The notes beneath the pieces were generated by a model. It saw only the letters and a program-made list of their open reading frames with translations, was not told the DNA's origin and searched no databases. From contig CAYNFS010000004.1 of assembly GCA_964396685.1 (NCBI GenBank), forward strand, positions 1-63,639: a stretch of 63,639 nt of DNA, read 5' to 3'. The DNA comes from CAYNFS01 sp964396685 (GTDB lineage Bacteria > Patescibacteriota > Doudnabacteria > UBA920 > 2-01-FULL-46-14). This document shows positions 31,554-39,765 of this stretch, piece after piece; position 1 is the first letter of the stretch, and every line of letters begins with the position of its first letter. The translations under genes and the position numbers were made by a program.

Positions 31554-34196
31554 ATGGCGAACGCACAAACCTCCTGGTTCCGGGAGATCCTTTCGGTGAT
31601 CCTGGGCCATCCCATTGGCCAGTTTTTGAGCAATGCGCTCAAGGATCTATTTCAAAAAGCCGGGGAACATGTGACCGAGAAGGAGATCAAGGTCATCATG
31701 ACCAAGATCTTCGGGCCGGGTACGGAGGATGAACGCCGGTTCACCCTGGCTATGAGTTTTCTTGATCCCAACGAACAAAAACGGATCTGGGAGATGCTCG
31801 GCCAGCTTGAATCGCACCAAAGTGATTACTTCCGGATCACTGTAATGCAAGAAAAACCGGAAGACATCGCCAAAGTACTGCGTGAAGTTTACGCAGTCAT
31901 GGACGATAAGGCCTGGCAAAACGCGATCCAAGTCATGAATTACGACTTGGAGCACATTCAGGACAAATGGACGAGAGTTCAGAACTGGATCGGCGCCAAC
32001 TGGCGCACTCACGTTTGGCCAGCCCTTCGCGCCTTTGGCTGGTGGCGGGCAATCGGCCTTGTCGCTCTGGTGTGGTTTCTTGACCGTACGACCCCATCGC
32101 AAATCGGCCAAGCGATTGCCACAACAGCCAAAGCGATCTGGACCCAAGTCACGGCTAGTGGTGGTGGCCTCGGCAAAGGACTGGGTTGGCTCGGAACTAA
32201 ATTCGGCGCAGGACTCAAAGCCACATTCTCCGGTCTCGGAAAGGGAATTTCGGCAACCGCCAAGGGAACAGCAGAAGCAAGCGGCTGGCTCGCTAGCATA
32301 GTGGCGTGGCTTGTCAGAAACATCCTGGCTGTGACACTGGGCCTTCTGGGTCTTGTCGCCGCTCTCGGTGTGCTTTTTCTGGCATCCCCCACATTCCGCC
32401 AGCAGGTATTCACGCTTGGCCCGTCGGTACTGGTGTGTGGTGTTATACTCACGGCAATAACCATTGCTTGGGTGACCCATCATCATTACCATGCGGGCTG
32501 GGTTGTCACCCTGCTCGGCATGTACTGGCTGATCCTACTCGGCACCCTGTGGCCCGGGTTCTTAGCGAATCTGGCCACGATCGGCTTACCCCTCTTCGCG
32601 CTCCTGGCGGCTGTTCTCCTAATCCTTTCCGGATGGATGACGACAGTTCGCTGGTGGCGCCGCATTGCCTACGCTTTGACGACTATCTTGCTCGGCGTCT
32701 TGCTCCTCCCGCCTGTTTACCGGTGGGTGGCGGGGACGAGCTTCGGGCAAATCAGCGGCCGGTATTTCAACGCCGTTGGCGGCCAGAAGTTCACCCAGTG
32801 GGTACGCGCCATCGTCCCTCGGGAGATTGATCGCGGTCTTACATTGGGTGAAGTCACCGAGGACGCCAGCCTGTACGTGCAGGAGGCCGGCAAGCTCAAG
32901 CCCAAGGTGCTTGTCGAAACTCTCGAGGTCAAAACGAAAGAGCCGATTATAATCCTTTGGGGAGTAAAGATCGGCGAAATTGAGAAGGTTGAAGAGAAGA
33001 CCATAGAGAAACGGCAGGTACTCAAGGCCGGGACGAAGGTCAAGGTCTGGCAGGCACGGCCGAACCTGGTGTTTGACGACGGCGAGAACGACGAGCCGGT
33101 CCTGAAGGTGAAAATCGCTGACGAAAGCGGCGAATTCATCACCAGCAAGGAAGAGCTCTATGTTGTCGCCCGCAAGGTTCGCCTCACAAGCCCGCTTCCT
33201 GCCAAGGCCGACATGCGGCCCACCCCGTGGTACCACCACCTCATCTATCTCTTGGCCATGATCGTCGGAATGTGGATGATCATGAACTTGCCGCCAAAGG
33301 AGAAGCTGGGACGGAGGATCACTTGGGTGGCAATGACGGTCGTCATGCTGCCAATGGCGGTCTATATGTTAATCAACATGATAGACGCCAAGGCAGCACC
33401 AATTCCAACCCGCACGACTACGGTCACCACGACCCGCATCGGCCAGCCAGTAAGCGGCGTCATCGGGCCGCCGGAGTATGTGGCTCTGGTGGACAAGTAT
33501 CTCGCCCAGTACCCGACCGTGCCGCGGAATCTGGCGCTGGCGATGATTCAGGTTGAATCTAGCTGGGATCCGCGCGCGGTCTCGCCGCGAGGGGCGCAGG
33601 GCCTCATGCAGTTGATGCCGGATACGGCTAGGCTGCTTGGGGTCAGCGACCCCTTCGACCCAGACCAGAACATCCGCGGAGGGATCCAGTACCTCGCGCA
33701 GCAGCTTGCTGATTTCTCCTCTACGGAGCTGGCGCTGGTAGCCTATCACTGGGGACCAGAGAACGTCCGGAAACACCCGGGCAAGACCTGGGAGCAAATT
33801 CTGGCAAGCTCGGACGAACCCAGACCTGGACCACTCACGATCGACTACGTCCGGGATGTAATTGCGTTGGCTCGCGGTCAAGCTCCCGGCCAACCCGGTG
33901 TGCAGATGGCCGTAACCCCCCCACCTCCTCCGCCACCCAAGGAGTTTGAGATATCCTTCGGGCTTGCGGAAGGTACCACCTACGAGACTGTGGTCGTAAC
34001 CTGCACCACGGACTCAAAGGTGGAAACGGCCGAAATGACAAAAAAACGGCCGTACTGGGGATTCAAAATCACCCCGGCCACGCGCTGTGTGGCGCAGGAT
34101 GAAGCCGGAAGGGAAATCAAGTTGGTTGACTCAAAAGGTCAATTACTTCCAACCGGATTTCAACCCAAACCCAACCTCGTGGCCTGGGTGCAATAA
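31554..34196 (+). CDS. Large membrane protein with lytic transglycosylase (SLT) domain
   Basis: 880 residues from MANAQTSWFREIL, with AAAAGGAGC before the ATG; the longer frame from 31428 lies inside the previous gene. Order: helical cytosolic part (1-130), one helix (about 137), a Gly-rich amphipathic stretch (165-215), a multi-helix membrane block (245-400), a soluble domain (400-565), two more helices (575-625), then an SLT domain at 650-760 with catalytic Glu (about 667) in IQVESSWDPRAVSPRGAQGLMQLMP and AYHWGPENV. A beta-rich C-terminal domain follows. It would cleave peptidoglycan glycan strands outside the membrane. No matching multi-domain family is known to me. Confidence 0.75.
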   Translation: MANAQTSWFREILSVILGHPIGQFLSNALKDLFQKAGEHVTEKEIKVIMTKIFGPGTEDERRFTLAMSFLDPNEQKRIWEMLGQLESHQSDYFRITVMQEKPEDIAKVLREVYAVMDDKAWQNAIQVMNYDLEHIQDKWTRVQNWIGANWRTHVWPALRAFGWWRAIGLVALVWFLDRTTPSQIGQAIATTAKAIWTQVTASGGGLGKGLGWLGTKFGAGLKATFSGLGKGISATAKGTAEASGWLASIVAWLVRNILAVTLGLLGLVAALGVLFLASPTFRQQVFTLGPSVLVCGVILTAITIAWVTHHHYHAGWVVTLLGMYWLILLGTLWPGFLANLATIGLPLFALLAAVLLILSGWMTTVRWWRRIAYALTTILLGVLLLPPVYRWVAGTSFGQISGRYFNAVGGQKFTQWVRAIVPREIDRGLTLGEVTEDASLYVQEAGKLKPKVLVETLEVKTKEPIIILWGVKIGEIEKVEEKTIEKRQVLKAGTKVKVWQARPNLVFDDGENDEPVLKVKIADESGEFITSKEELYVVARKVRLTSPLPAKADMRPTPWYHHLIYLLAMIVGMWMIMNLPPKEKLGRRITWVAMTVVMLPMAVYMLINMIDAKAAPIPTRTTTVTTTRIGQPVSGVIGPPEYVALVDKYLAQYPTVPRNLALAMIQVESSWDPRAVSPRGAQGLMQLMPDTARLLGVSDPFDPDQNIRGGIQYLAQQLADFSSTELALVAYHWGPENVRKHPGKTWEQILASSDEPRPGPLTIDYVRDVIALARGQAPGQPGVQMAVTPPPPPPPKEFEISFGLAEGTTYETVVVTCTTDSKVETAEMTKKRPYWGFKITPATRCVAQDEAGREIKLVDSKGQLLPTGFQPKPNLVAWVQ

Positions 34197-34210
34197 AGGA
34201 GGAACGCTAT

Positions 34211-34264
34211 TTGGCCTCAACCCGTCAAAAAACGGGTCTGGGGCAAGGCAGGGCGTCTGCCTAA
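34211..34264 (+). CDS. Possible 17-residue TTG-start peptide behind a strong ribosome site
   Basis: AAAGGAGG at 34195-34202 overlaps the end of the transglycosylase gene, and 8 bases later a TTG opens a 17-codon frame (MASTRQKTGLGQGRASA). It is either a tiny gene or the remains of a third gene in this unit. A terminator follows. Confidence 0.25.
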   Translation: MASTRQKTGLGQGRASA

Positions 34265-34282
34265 AGACCCAATAAAGACGCC

Positions 34283-34314
34283 AAAAGGCTCGGATTCTTC
34301 CGAGCCTTTTTTTT
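34283..34314 (+). terminator. Terminator of the Ig-like/transglycosylase unit
   Basis: AAAAGGCTCGG / CCGAGCCTTTT, an 11-bp perfect stem with a 6-base loop, followed by further T. Confidence 0.9.
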
Positions 34315-34325
34315 GCAAAAAAATT

Positions 34326-34718
34326 TTATTCCTCCTCTTTGCTTAAAGAGGAGGAGGGGAGGAGTTCCTCGATTGAGTTAACAATAGCTTTATAAACACC
34401 TTCAGAATTATATAGTACATCATTATTCCAAAAACGCAAAACTTTGATGCCAAACGAGTTTAGGTACTTTGTTCTAAGGGCGTCAGATCTTTCAACTTCG
34501 TCATCACTATGATGTCCGCCATCTATTTCTATGGCAAATTTTAGCTTAGGACAATAAAAATCTAAGATAAAATTGCCGACCCCGGATTGTCTAAGGAATT
34601 TCAGATTCCCGATCTGCCTGTTTCGAACGAGATTCCAAACAATTCTTTCCGCCTTGGTTGAGTCTCTACGAAGTTGTCGCTTGAGAGGTTTCAGCTTTAA
34701 TTTATTATAGATTCTCAC
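34326..34718 (-). CDS. DUF559 (Vsr-like) endonuclease-domain protein
   Basis: A 130-residue DUF559 protein: LRRDSTKAERIVWNLVRNRQIG, FLRQSGVGNFILDFYCPKLKFAIEIDGGHH, LNSFGIKVLRFWNNDV. The D...E-x-D core is the restriction-like fold related to Vsr mismatch nicking enzymes. The last nine residues (SSSLSKEEE) are encoded by a family B palindromic repeat, so the original C-terminus was replaced. Function in DNA repair or element mobility is uncertain. Confidence 0.82.
   Translation of the reverse strand: MRIYNKLKLKPLKRQLRRDSTKAERIVWNLVRNRQIGNLKFLRQSGVGNFILDFYCPKLKFAIEIDGGHHSDDEVERSDALRTKYLNSFGIKVLRFWNNDVLYNSEGVYKAIVNSIEELLPSSSLSKEEE
34327..34362. repeat. Family B palindromic unit at the DUF559 3' end
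   Basis: CCTCCTCTTTGCTTAAAGAG continuing GAGGAGGGG. It supplies the stop codon and the last codons of the DUF559 gene. Confidence 0.75.
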
Positions 34719-34729
34719 TTTTTATTCGA

Positions 34730-34803
34730 ACTCACCCTTCCCTCTCTTTGGAAAAGAGAGGGGATTCCTCTTCTTTTTCCAAAGATGAGGTGGGGAGGAG
34801 TTC
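34730..34803. repeat. Two adjacent family B palindromic units
   Basis: CCCTCTCTTTGGAAAAGAGA, then GGGG, then CCTCTTCTTTTTCCAAAGAT, then GAGGTGGGGAGG. They lie upstream of the DUF559 start, between it and the pilin-like array. Confidence 0.75.
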
Positions 34804-34820
34804 TCCAAGATAGGGAAAAA

Positions 34821-35261
34821 TCAAGCCCCAAACGAGCCGAAAATCAAAGCATTGGTAATCACCCTGACAATCACAAAAGACAGCACGACAATCACCACCC
34901 CGATAATCGCGTGGGTCAAAGTTTTTTTGGCGGCTTCGGCTTGTTCCTCATTGCCGTGAGCCGTGACATAGCGATATCCGCCGACAATCACAAACAAAAC
35001 AGCAAGAAGCCCGACAATCCAGAGGGCGATTTGGATAAGCCCAATGATGAGACTGGTGGCCGTGCTGGCCCCGGCCGGCGCGCAAGGCCCGATCACAATC
35101 CCAAGCAAAGTGATACATGCTCCAAACTGGATGTTGCGCGGCACCGGCACCGGCTCTGTGGGATTGATTCCAATTTGCGCTAAAGCATTAAAAAAAGGCA
35201 AAATCGAAAGAGAAAGCACTAGTATCCAAAAAGCAATTTTTTTAAATCTTTTTCGAAACAT
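34821..35261 (-). CDS. VirB2/TrbC-like pilin-family protein 1
   Basis: A 146-residue protein. Signal-type helix 1-29 (ends NALA-Q), a short Cys-containing segment (GACITLLGIVIGPCAP), and the array core: helix IIGLIQIALWIVGLLAVLFVIVGGYRYV, the turn HGNEEQAEAAKKTLTHA, and helix IIGVVIVVLSFVIVRVIT. The core matches the T4SS_pilin (VirB2/TrbC-like) family common in Patescibacteria. Last gene of a seven-gene run in one direction, 9 bases from its neighbour. Confidence 0.85.
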   Translation of the reverse strand: MFRKRFKKIAFWILVLSLSILPFFNALAQIGINPTEPVPVPRNIQFGACITLLGIVIGPCAPAGASTATSLIIGLIQIALWIVGLLAVLFVIVGGYRYVTAHGNEEQAEAAKKTLTHAIIGVVIVVLSFVIVRVITNALIFGSFGA

Positions 35262-35270
35262 ACATAAAAA

Positions 35271-35702
35271 TCAGAAAGGCGATCCAAAAATTAAGATATT
35301 GGTGATAATCCTGATCATGGTAAAAGCCAGCACGACGACGATCAAACCGACGATGGCATTTGTGAGGGTCTTCTTGGCGGCCTCGGTTGCTTCCTCGTTG
35401 CCGCGGGCGGTGAGATACCGCAGTCCTCCCCACATCAGGAAAAGCACGGCCAGGGACCCCACTACCATAAGCGCAACATCCAAAATTATGACAATCGTAT
35501 CGCCAAAAGTTCCCCTGCTCGCAATGCCCTCATCTGCAGTATCAAACAGACAAGGAACCTTTACCAGTCCTTGCCCGCCAATTCTGCAAAAATTCTGCCC
35601 AAACGCAGCAACTGGCGCAAAAACCAAAAACAAACACAAAATGCTTAATCCCAGACTTTTTAATTTTTCGCTTTTCGCTTTTCGCTTTTCGCTTTGCGTC
35701 AT
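35271..35702 (-). CDS. VirB2/TrbC-like pilin-family protein 2
   Basis: A 143-residue paralogue. Signal helix to about residue 30 (VAAFGQ), a loop with two Cys (NFCRIGGQGLVKVPCLF), then helix VIILDVALMVVGSLAVLFLMWGG, turn ARGNEEATEAAKKTLTNA and the second helix ending IRIITNILIF. It overlaps the next gene upstream by four bases (ATGA), so translation is coupled. Confidence 0.85.
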   Translation of the reverse strand: MTQSEKRKAKSEKLKSLGLSILCLFLVFAPVAAFGQNFCRIGGQGLVKVPCLFDTADEGIASRGTFGDTIVIILDVALMVVGSLAVLFLMWGGLRYLTARGNEEATEAAKKTLTNAIVGLIVVVLAFTMIRIITNILIFGSPF

Positions 35703-36106
35703 ATCCCCGTTCCCGGCACTCCCTTAAGAAGCACCGCCGCAATAATGGTCACAATCGCATAAGCCATTACGATAATCACCAGCCCCCAGATGGAGCTGGT
35801 GATGGTTTTTTTGGCGGCTTCGGTCGCTTCTTCATTGCCTCTTGCGATTACATATTTGTAGCCGCCCCACATCAGGAAAATCACGGCAACGCTCGCGGCC
35901 ACAATCAGCAAGATCTGAATAATGACGGTAATGAGCTTCCCCAGATCTGTTGCTTGGGTAGGCGAATTAGGATCGCCACCAAAAATTCCCTTAAGATCTT
36001 GAAAAAGCTTGCTGTCAATCCCCGCCCCATAAGTTAATATGGGAACGAGCAGGAAAACTAGCCCGCCCAAAACCAAAAAAAACCAAAATTTTCCTTTTTG
36101 TCTCAT
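35699..36106 (-). CDS. VirB2/TrbC-like pilin-family protein 3
   Basis: A 135-residue paralogue without Cys: signal helix (VLGGLVFLLVPILTYGA), a polar loop (SKLFQDLKGIFGGDPNSPTQ), helix ITVIIQILLIVAASVAVIFLMWGG, turn ARGNEEATEAAKKTITSS, second helix. Lack of Cys distinguishes it from proteins 1 and 2. Confidence 0.85.
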   Translation of the reverse strand: MRQKGKFWFFLVLGGLVFLLVPILTYGAGIDSKLFQDLKGIFGGDPNSPTQATDLGKLITVIIQILLIVAASVAVIFLMWGGYKYVIARGNEEATEAAKKTITSSIWGLVIIVMAYAIVTIIAAVLLKGVPGTGI

Positions 36107-36127
36107 TATTAGCCTGACTGCTCTGTC

Positions 36128-36502
36128 TTAAACGTTCTGGGAGATCAAAGCGTTGGCAATGACCCGGACTATGACAAAGGCCAAGATGATGATGACGATA
36201 CCGATAATCGCGTTGGTAATAGTCTTTTTGGCCGATTCTGCAGTTTCTTCATTGCCTCCGGCCGTAATATAGCGAAACCCGCCGACAATAAGGAATATAA
36301 CAGCAACAAGGCCGGCAATAGCCAGCAGAATTTCAACAATGCGGATAATGATTTCGGTCGCGGTATTTACACTTCCTACCGGATCCGAAGGATCGCTCGG
36401 GTTGCGAAACTGCGCTCCCGCCACAAGCGGCAGTACCAGCACCGCAAGAAGCAAAAAGATCGATACAATATTGGCTGTTTTAATGGGATTTATGTTTCTC
36501 AT
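36128..36502 (-). CDS. VirB2/TrbC-like pilin-family protein 4
   Basis: A 124-residue paralogue: signal helix (IFLLLAVLVLPLVAG-AQ), short loop (NPSDPSDPVGSVNTA), helix IIRIVEILLAIAGLVAVIFLIVGG, turn AGGNEETAESAKKTITNA and second helix. It is the smallest and simplest unit of the array. A 180-base AT-rich spacer separates it from protein 5. Confidence 0.85.
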   Translation of the reverse strand: MRNINPIKTANIVSIFLLLAVLVLPLVAGAQFRNPSDPSDPVGSVNTATEIIIRIVEILLAIAGLVAVIFLIVGGFRYITAGGNEETAESAKKTITNAIIGIVIIILAFVIVRVIANALISQNV

Positions 36503-36685
36503 TTGTAATTATGCGATCCGAATGATACTAATTTTCATCCGAATGTTCCGAATATATTAGGATAATTCAGATGTCATTCGTATATTAGAATCGCTGTTTT
36601 TTAAGGAATAACTCTCGACCTCGAGTTATTTTTAATTATCAACAATACTTGCATATTATAGCATATTCCAAAAAATAATGCCAGC
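36503..36685. other. AT-rich spacer within the pilin array
   Basis: No gene. It holds degenerate CATTCG/CGAATG repeats (about 36525-36590) and a hairpin AATAACTC/GAGTTATT (36606-36631) with T-run on the plus side. Confidence 0.5.
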
Positions 36686-37306
36686 TTACGGCCCCGTGCG
36701 GACACAATCACCCACGGTAAGCCCGCCAGGGTTCTGACAAGCGCAGCCCCCCGTCCGAGTCCGCCTGCATAAAAGCCCGGTATTGCATTCCGAATCGCCG
36801 GTACAAGTGGAGCCTGCGACTCCGCCGCCACCACCTCCTCCCGAAGGATTGCTCGAACCCCCACTCCCTCCTCCTGTGGCGGGGGCGGGGGCAGTTGTCA
36901 AAATGGTATTCACAATCGCCACGATGGCAAAAGCCAAAACAATCACCACAATGCCGACTACCGCGTAAGTGATGGTTTTTTTGGCCTTTTCCGTGGCCTC
37001 TTCATTGCCTCTTGAGGCCACATACTGAAAGCCTCCGACAATCAAAAAGAGCACCGCAATCCCGCCGGCGGCGTATAAAAGCCACGTAATGAAATGCCTA
37101 AGAAGCGCTCCAAAATCCGTGAAGTTAACCAATTGGCCGGGGGCGGGGTTTCCTAATACACATTTGTTTGGCGAAATCTCACATTGACCAGCAGGGCAGC
37201 TCCCTTGGATGCACGGCCTTTCCTCTTGAGCATTTACTAGCAAAGGAGGACTAAACAAGATCAAGAAACCTAAAACCAAAAGTATTTTATAATTTTGTTT
37301 CTTCAT
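36686..37306 (-). CDS. VirB2/TrbC-like pilin-family protein 5 with Cys-rich tail
   Basis: 206 residues from MKKQNYKILLVLG (37306); the longer frame overlaps the neighbour. Signal helix (cleavage about VNA-QE), a Cys-rich loop (CIQGSCPAGQCEISPNKCVLG), the two-helix core with turn SRGNEEATEKAKKTITYA, then a Gly/Ser/Pro linker and a second Cys cluster (STCTGDSECNTGLLCRR, GGCACQNPGG). The extra disulfide-rich modules probably form an exposed head, making this the specialised unit of the array. Confidence 0.82.
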   Translation of the reverse strand: MKKQNYKILLVLGFLILFSPPLLVNAQEERPCIQGSCPAGQCEISPNKCVLGNPAPGQLVNFTDFGALLRHFITWLLYAAGGIAVLFLIVGGFQYVASRGNEEATEKAKKTITYAVVGIVVIVLAFAIVAIVNTILTTAPAPATGGGSGGSSNPSGGGGGGGVAGSTCTGDSECNTGLLCRRTRTGGCACQNPGGLTVGDCVRTGP

Positions 37307-37308
37307 TT

Positions 37309-37902
37309 TTAGGACGGCGGAGGAGAAAGTAAGATAGTGCGAATCAAATTGATTATAGTAAAAGCCAGAATTGTTACAATGAATCCGGCAATCGCCCATT
37401 TCAGCCCCTTTTTGGCGCTTTCCACCGCTTCTTCATTCCCGGCTGATGTAATGTACTTATAACCATAATATATTATCATCAAAATTGCGGCAAATCCCAA
37501 TATCCCCAGAAAATTCCGCATGACAAAATACATCACACTTACAAAACTGCCGGGTTCAGTCGGGCCGGTAATCGGATTTTGAATTTTATCAGCGCCCGGA
37601 GGGCTGGGGGTGAAGCCCAAAAACTTGGCTGTGGCCGCAATTAAAGTAAAAGACAAAAGCGAAACTATAAATCCGCCCACGGCCCAAGTCAGACTCTTCC
37701 TGGCGCTTTCTATGGCCTCTTCATTCGTGGCCAAAATCATTTTGACTCCCGAAAAAACCGTAAATGCAATGGCGATAGCCGCAATGATCGCCGCAAATCC
37801 CTGAAAAGCTCTGACCACGAGCTCCCCCGGCGTGCTCACCCCCAGCCAAGCTAAGGGATTAAATAATTCCACTGTTTGCGCTAAAAAAATAAATTTAATC
37901 AT
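37309..37902 (-). CDS. Double-core VirB2/TrbC-like protein 6
   Basis: A 197-residue protein with two copies of the core. First: AAIIAAIAIAFTVFSGVKMILATNEEAIESARKSLTWA. Second: LGILGFAAILMIIYYGYKYITSAGNEEAVESAKKGLKWA. Each is followed by its long helix, so four membrane helices are expected. There is no typical signal peptide. A fused tandem unit suggests a base or adaptor role rather than a polymerising pilin. It overlaps gene 7 by four bases. Confidence 0.8.
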   Translation of the reverse strand: MIKFIFLAQTVELFNPLAWLGVSTPGELVVRAFQGFAAIIAAIAIAFTVFSGVKMILATNEEAIESARKSLTWAVGGFIVSLLSFTLIAATAKFLGFTPSPPGADKIQNPITGPTEPGSFVSVMYFVMRNFLGILGFAAILMIIYYGYKYITSAGNEEAVESAKKGLKWAIAGFIVTILAFTIINLIRTILLSPPPS

Positions 37903-38351
37903 TGATTTATCGGATTTGAAGGATTAAAGGGGCAATCGGTTGCGCCCGGATTGTAAATGCATTGAATATCGTACCACTTACGTTCCATTTTCTCGCCTTT
38001 GCCAAAAATACCGTTGACCAGCAAATTTACGAAAACAAAAGCCAGAACGATTATGCCGAAGCCGACAATGGCGTTGGAGAGGCCCTTCCTGGCTTTTTCG
38101 ATTTTTTCGGCATTGCCGACTGAAGTAATCAGGTTAAAACCGGCCAGCAGAATGTAGTACATCGCCACAATCGCCGCGACCGTGATAAGATAATTGATGA
38201 CGCGGGTGATAAGAATAATCAAGTGCTTGAGTTGGCACGGTTCAGGGTATTCGGAAGAGCCGCACGGGACTAGGCTGAAAGCGTGGACTGAGAGAGGAGC
38301 AAATGTAACCGCCAAAGTTATGAGCGATAATATTATAATTTTTTTCTGCAC
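37899..38351 (-). CDS. VirB2/TrbC-like pilin-family protein 7 (first in array)
   Basis: A 150-residue paralogue. Signal helix to about residue 24 (PLSVHA-F), a two-Cys loop (VPCGSSEYPEPCQL), helix ITRVINYLITVAAIVAMYYILLAG, turn SVGNAEKIEKARKGLSNA, second helix, and a C-terminal tail with two more Cys (DIQCIYNPGATDCPF). It begins the array; an AT-rich repeat tract lies upstream. Confidence 0.83.
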   Translation of the reverse strand: MQKKIIILSLITLAVTFAPLSVHAFSLVPCGSSEYPEPCQLKHLIILITRVINYLITVAAIVAMYYILLAGFNLITSVGNAEKIEKARKGLSNAIVGFGIIVLAFVFVNLLVNGIFGKGEKMERKWYDIQCIYNPGATDCPFNPSNPINQ

Positions 38352-38462
38352 AACTTTTGAATTTCTAATTGCTCTAATTTCTAATTCCTAAACGATGTCT
38401 AATGACCAACTGGTCATTTGGAATTGGGACTTGATTAAGTTATTAGGTCAATTAGGTTAATT
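38352..38462. repeat. AT-rich repeat tract upstream of the pilin array
   Basis: Degenerate AATTTCTAATTGCTCTAATT-type units and an inverted repeat AATGACCA/TGGTCATT (38401-38418). Related to the tract near 6069 and 6240. Confidence 0.6.
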
Positions 38463-39753
38463 AGAAATTTCTTAATAAGAGATTCATCTTCTGGCTCGCG
38501 GCGGAGACGGCTTCTTCGGGGGCAATGTTTCGCAGGATAACGTCGTCAATCATCTGCACAAAAATCGCGTCCACCGCGTTGCTGTCCGGCTTATAAACGC
38601 TTTTGGCCGAGAGCGCCGCTTCGGCAAACACGCCGATGTCGGGATCAGAAAGCTGTTGTTCTATGATGTCAATTCTCGGGGAAGCCTGCTTCTGCGTTTC
38701 GTAATACTTGGGAAGGGTTTCTTTGCTGCTGATGAATTTCAAAAACTGCCAGGCCGCCTCCTGATTTAAGCTTTGTTTGGAGACCCCCTCTGCCCAATAA
38801 TTGGCAAAATTAACCCGGTTGCCTAAAGGATCAATTTGCGGCGCCGGGGCAATCCCGTAATTTAAGAAAGGCGCTTTGTCGGCAAGGGTGGGGCGCAGAT
38901 AAGAATAGGAAAAAATCATGGCGACCTGGCCGGCGGTAAAGGCTTCTATGGAGTTGTTGGAACGGGCGTTCCAGGTGTAGGTGACCTTGGCGGGATTGGC
39001 GAATTGGGTATAAAACTCAAGAGCGGTGGAAGCGGGATTGAAAGGGACACCCTGCTCGTCCCGCAGGGTTTGGCCCAAAAGCGAGACTCGGGAGTCGGGA
39101 GAATAAAAAGTCGTCCCGTTCTGCAGCATCAAAAGTTCCAAAATATCCGGCGCGCGATTGACATTGTTAGAAGTGCCCATGGCCACGCTGCTTCTTTGGA
39201 AATTTCCAAGATTGTCTTGTCTGGTGATTTTGCGCGTTTGCGAGACCAGCTCCTCCCAAGCGGCGGGCGGGCGGGGGATGCCGCTTGAGGCCAAAATATC
39301 GCGATTGTAATAGAGGGCCAAAACGTCCACTGCCAAAGGCACGGCATAGACCAGCTCGTCCGCCACCAAATCAGAGCTTGCCACCTGTATAAAATTATCC
39401 TTGAATTCCCGCAAGCTCATAACATTGGCCGGGGCCGGAGCTAATTTGCTTTTGTGTTTGGGAAGCCAATCGTTGTGAATTGAGAAAATGTCAGGGCCGC
39501 TGCCAGAGGCCAAAGCGTCAAGAAGCTCATCCTCGTAAGTCTCGATATTTTTCTTGACGTAAGTGATGCGGATATTCGGAAACTTTTTTTGAAATTCCGC
39601 AATCAAAGGCTGGACAACTGCCAGCTCGTCAAACGGCTTCCACCATTTAAGCTCGATCTGGGGACCGCGCTGGCGCCCGCCGCCCAAGATATTGCAGGAC
39701 TGGGCCGTGAAGATTATCGCAAGGAGAAGAATTAGGAATCTTTTTTGTTTCAT
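38461..39753 (-). CDS. Extracellular solute-binding lipoprotein (family 1)
   Basis: A 430-residue ABC-type solute-binding protein. The lipobox TAQSC20 predicts a lipid-anchored, extracytoplasmic protein. IELKWWKPFDELAVVQPLIAEFQKKFPNI, the strand GSGPDIFSIHNDW and AAWQFLKFISSKE are typical of family 1 (sugar or oligosaccharide) binding proteins. No permease or ATPase gene is adjacent, so it is an orphan; partners may be elsewhere. It follows galU by 12 bases. Confidence 0.9.
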   Translation of the reverse strand: MKQKRFLILLLAIIFTAQSCNILGGGRQRGPQIELKWWKPFDELAVVQPLIAEFQKKFPNIRITYVKKNIETYEDELLDALASGSGPDIFSIHNDWLPKHKSKLAPAPANVMSLREFKDNFIQVASSDLVADELVYAVPLAVDVLALYYNRDILASSGIPRPPAAWEELVSQTRKITRQDNLGNFQRSSVAMGTSNNVNRAPDILELLMLQNGTTFYSPDSRVSLLGQTLRDEQGVPFNPASTALEFYTQFANPAKVTYTWNARSNNSIEAFTAGQVAMIFSYSYLRPTLADKAPFLNYGIAPAPQIDPLGNRVNFANYWAEGVSKQSLNQEAAWQFLKFISSKETLPKYYETQKQASPRIDIIEQQLSDPDIGVFAEAALSAKSVYKPDSNAVDAIFVQMIDDVILRNIAPEEAVSAASQKMNLLLRNF

Positions 39754-39765
39754 TCTTGATACGTG

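Noticed and set aside
31647..33239. Several long minus-strand frames within the transglycosylase gene
   Set aside because: They are high-GC shadows of the sense gene, rich in Arg, Pro and His without domains.
30191..38351. A complete type IV secretion system
   Set aside because: Only a transglycosylase and pilin-like proteins are present; no VirB4, VirB6, VirB8-10 or VirD4 gene is in the window, and the two units face each other.
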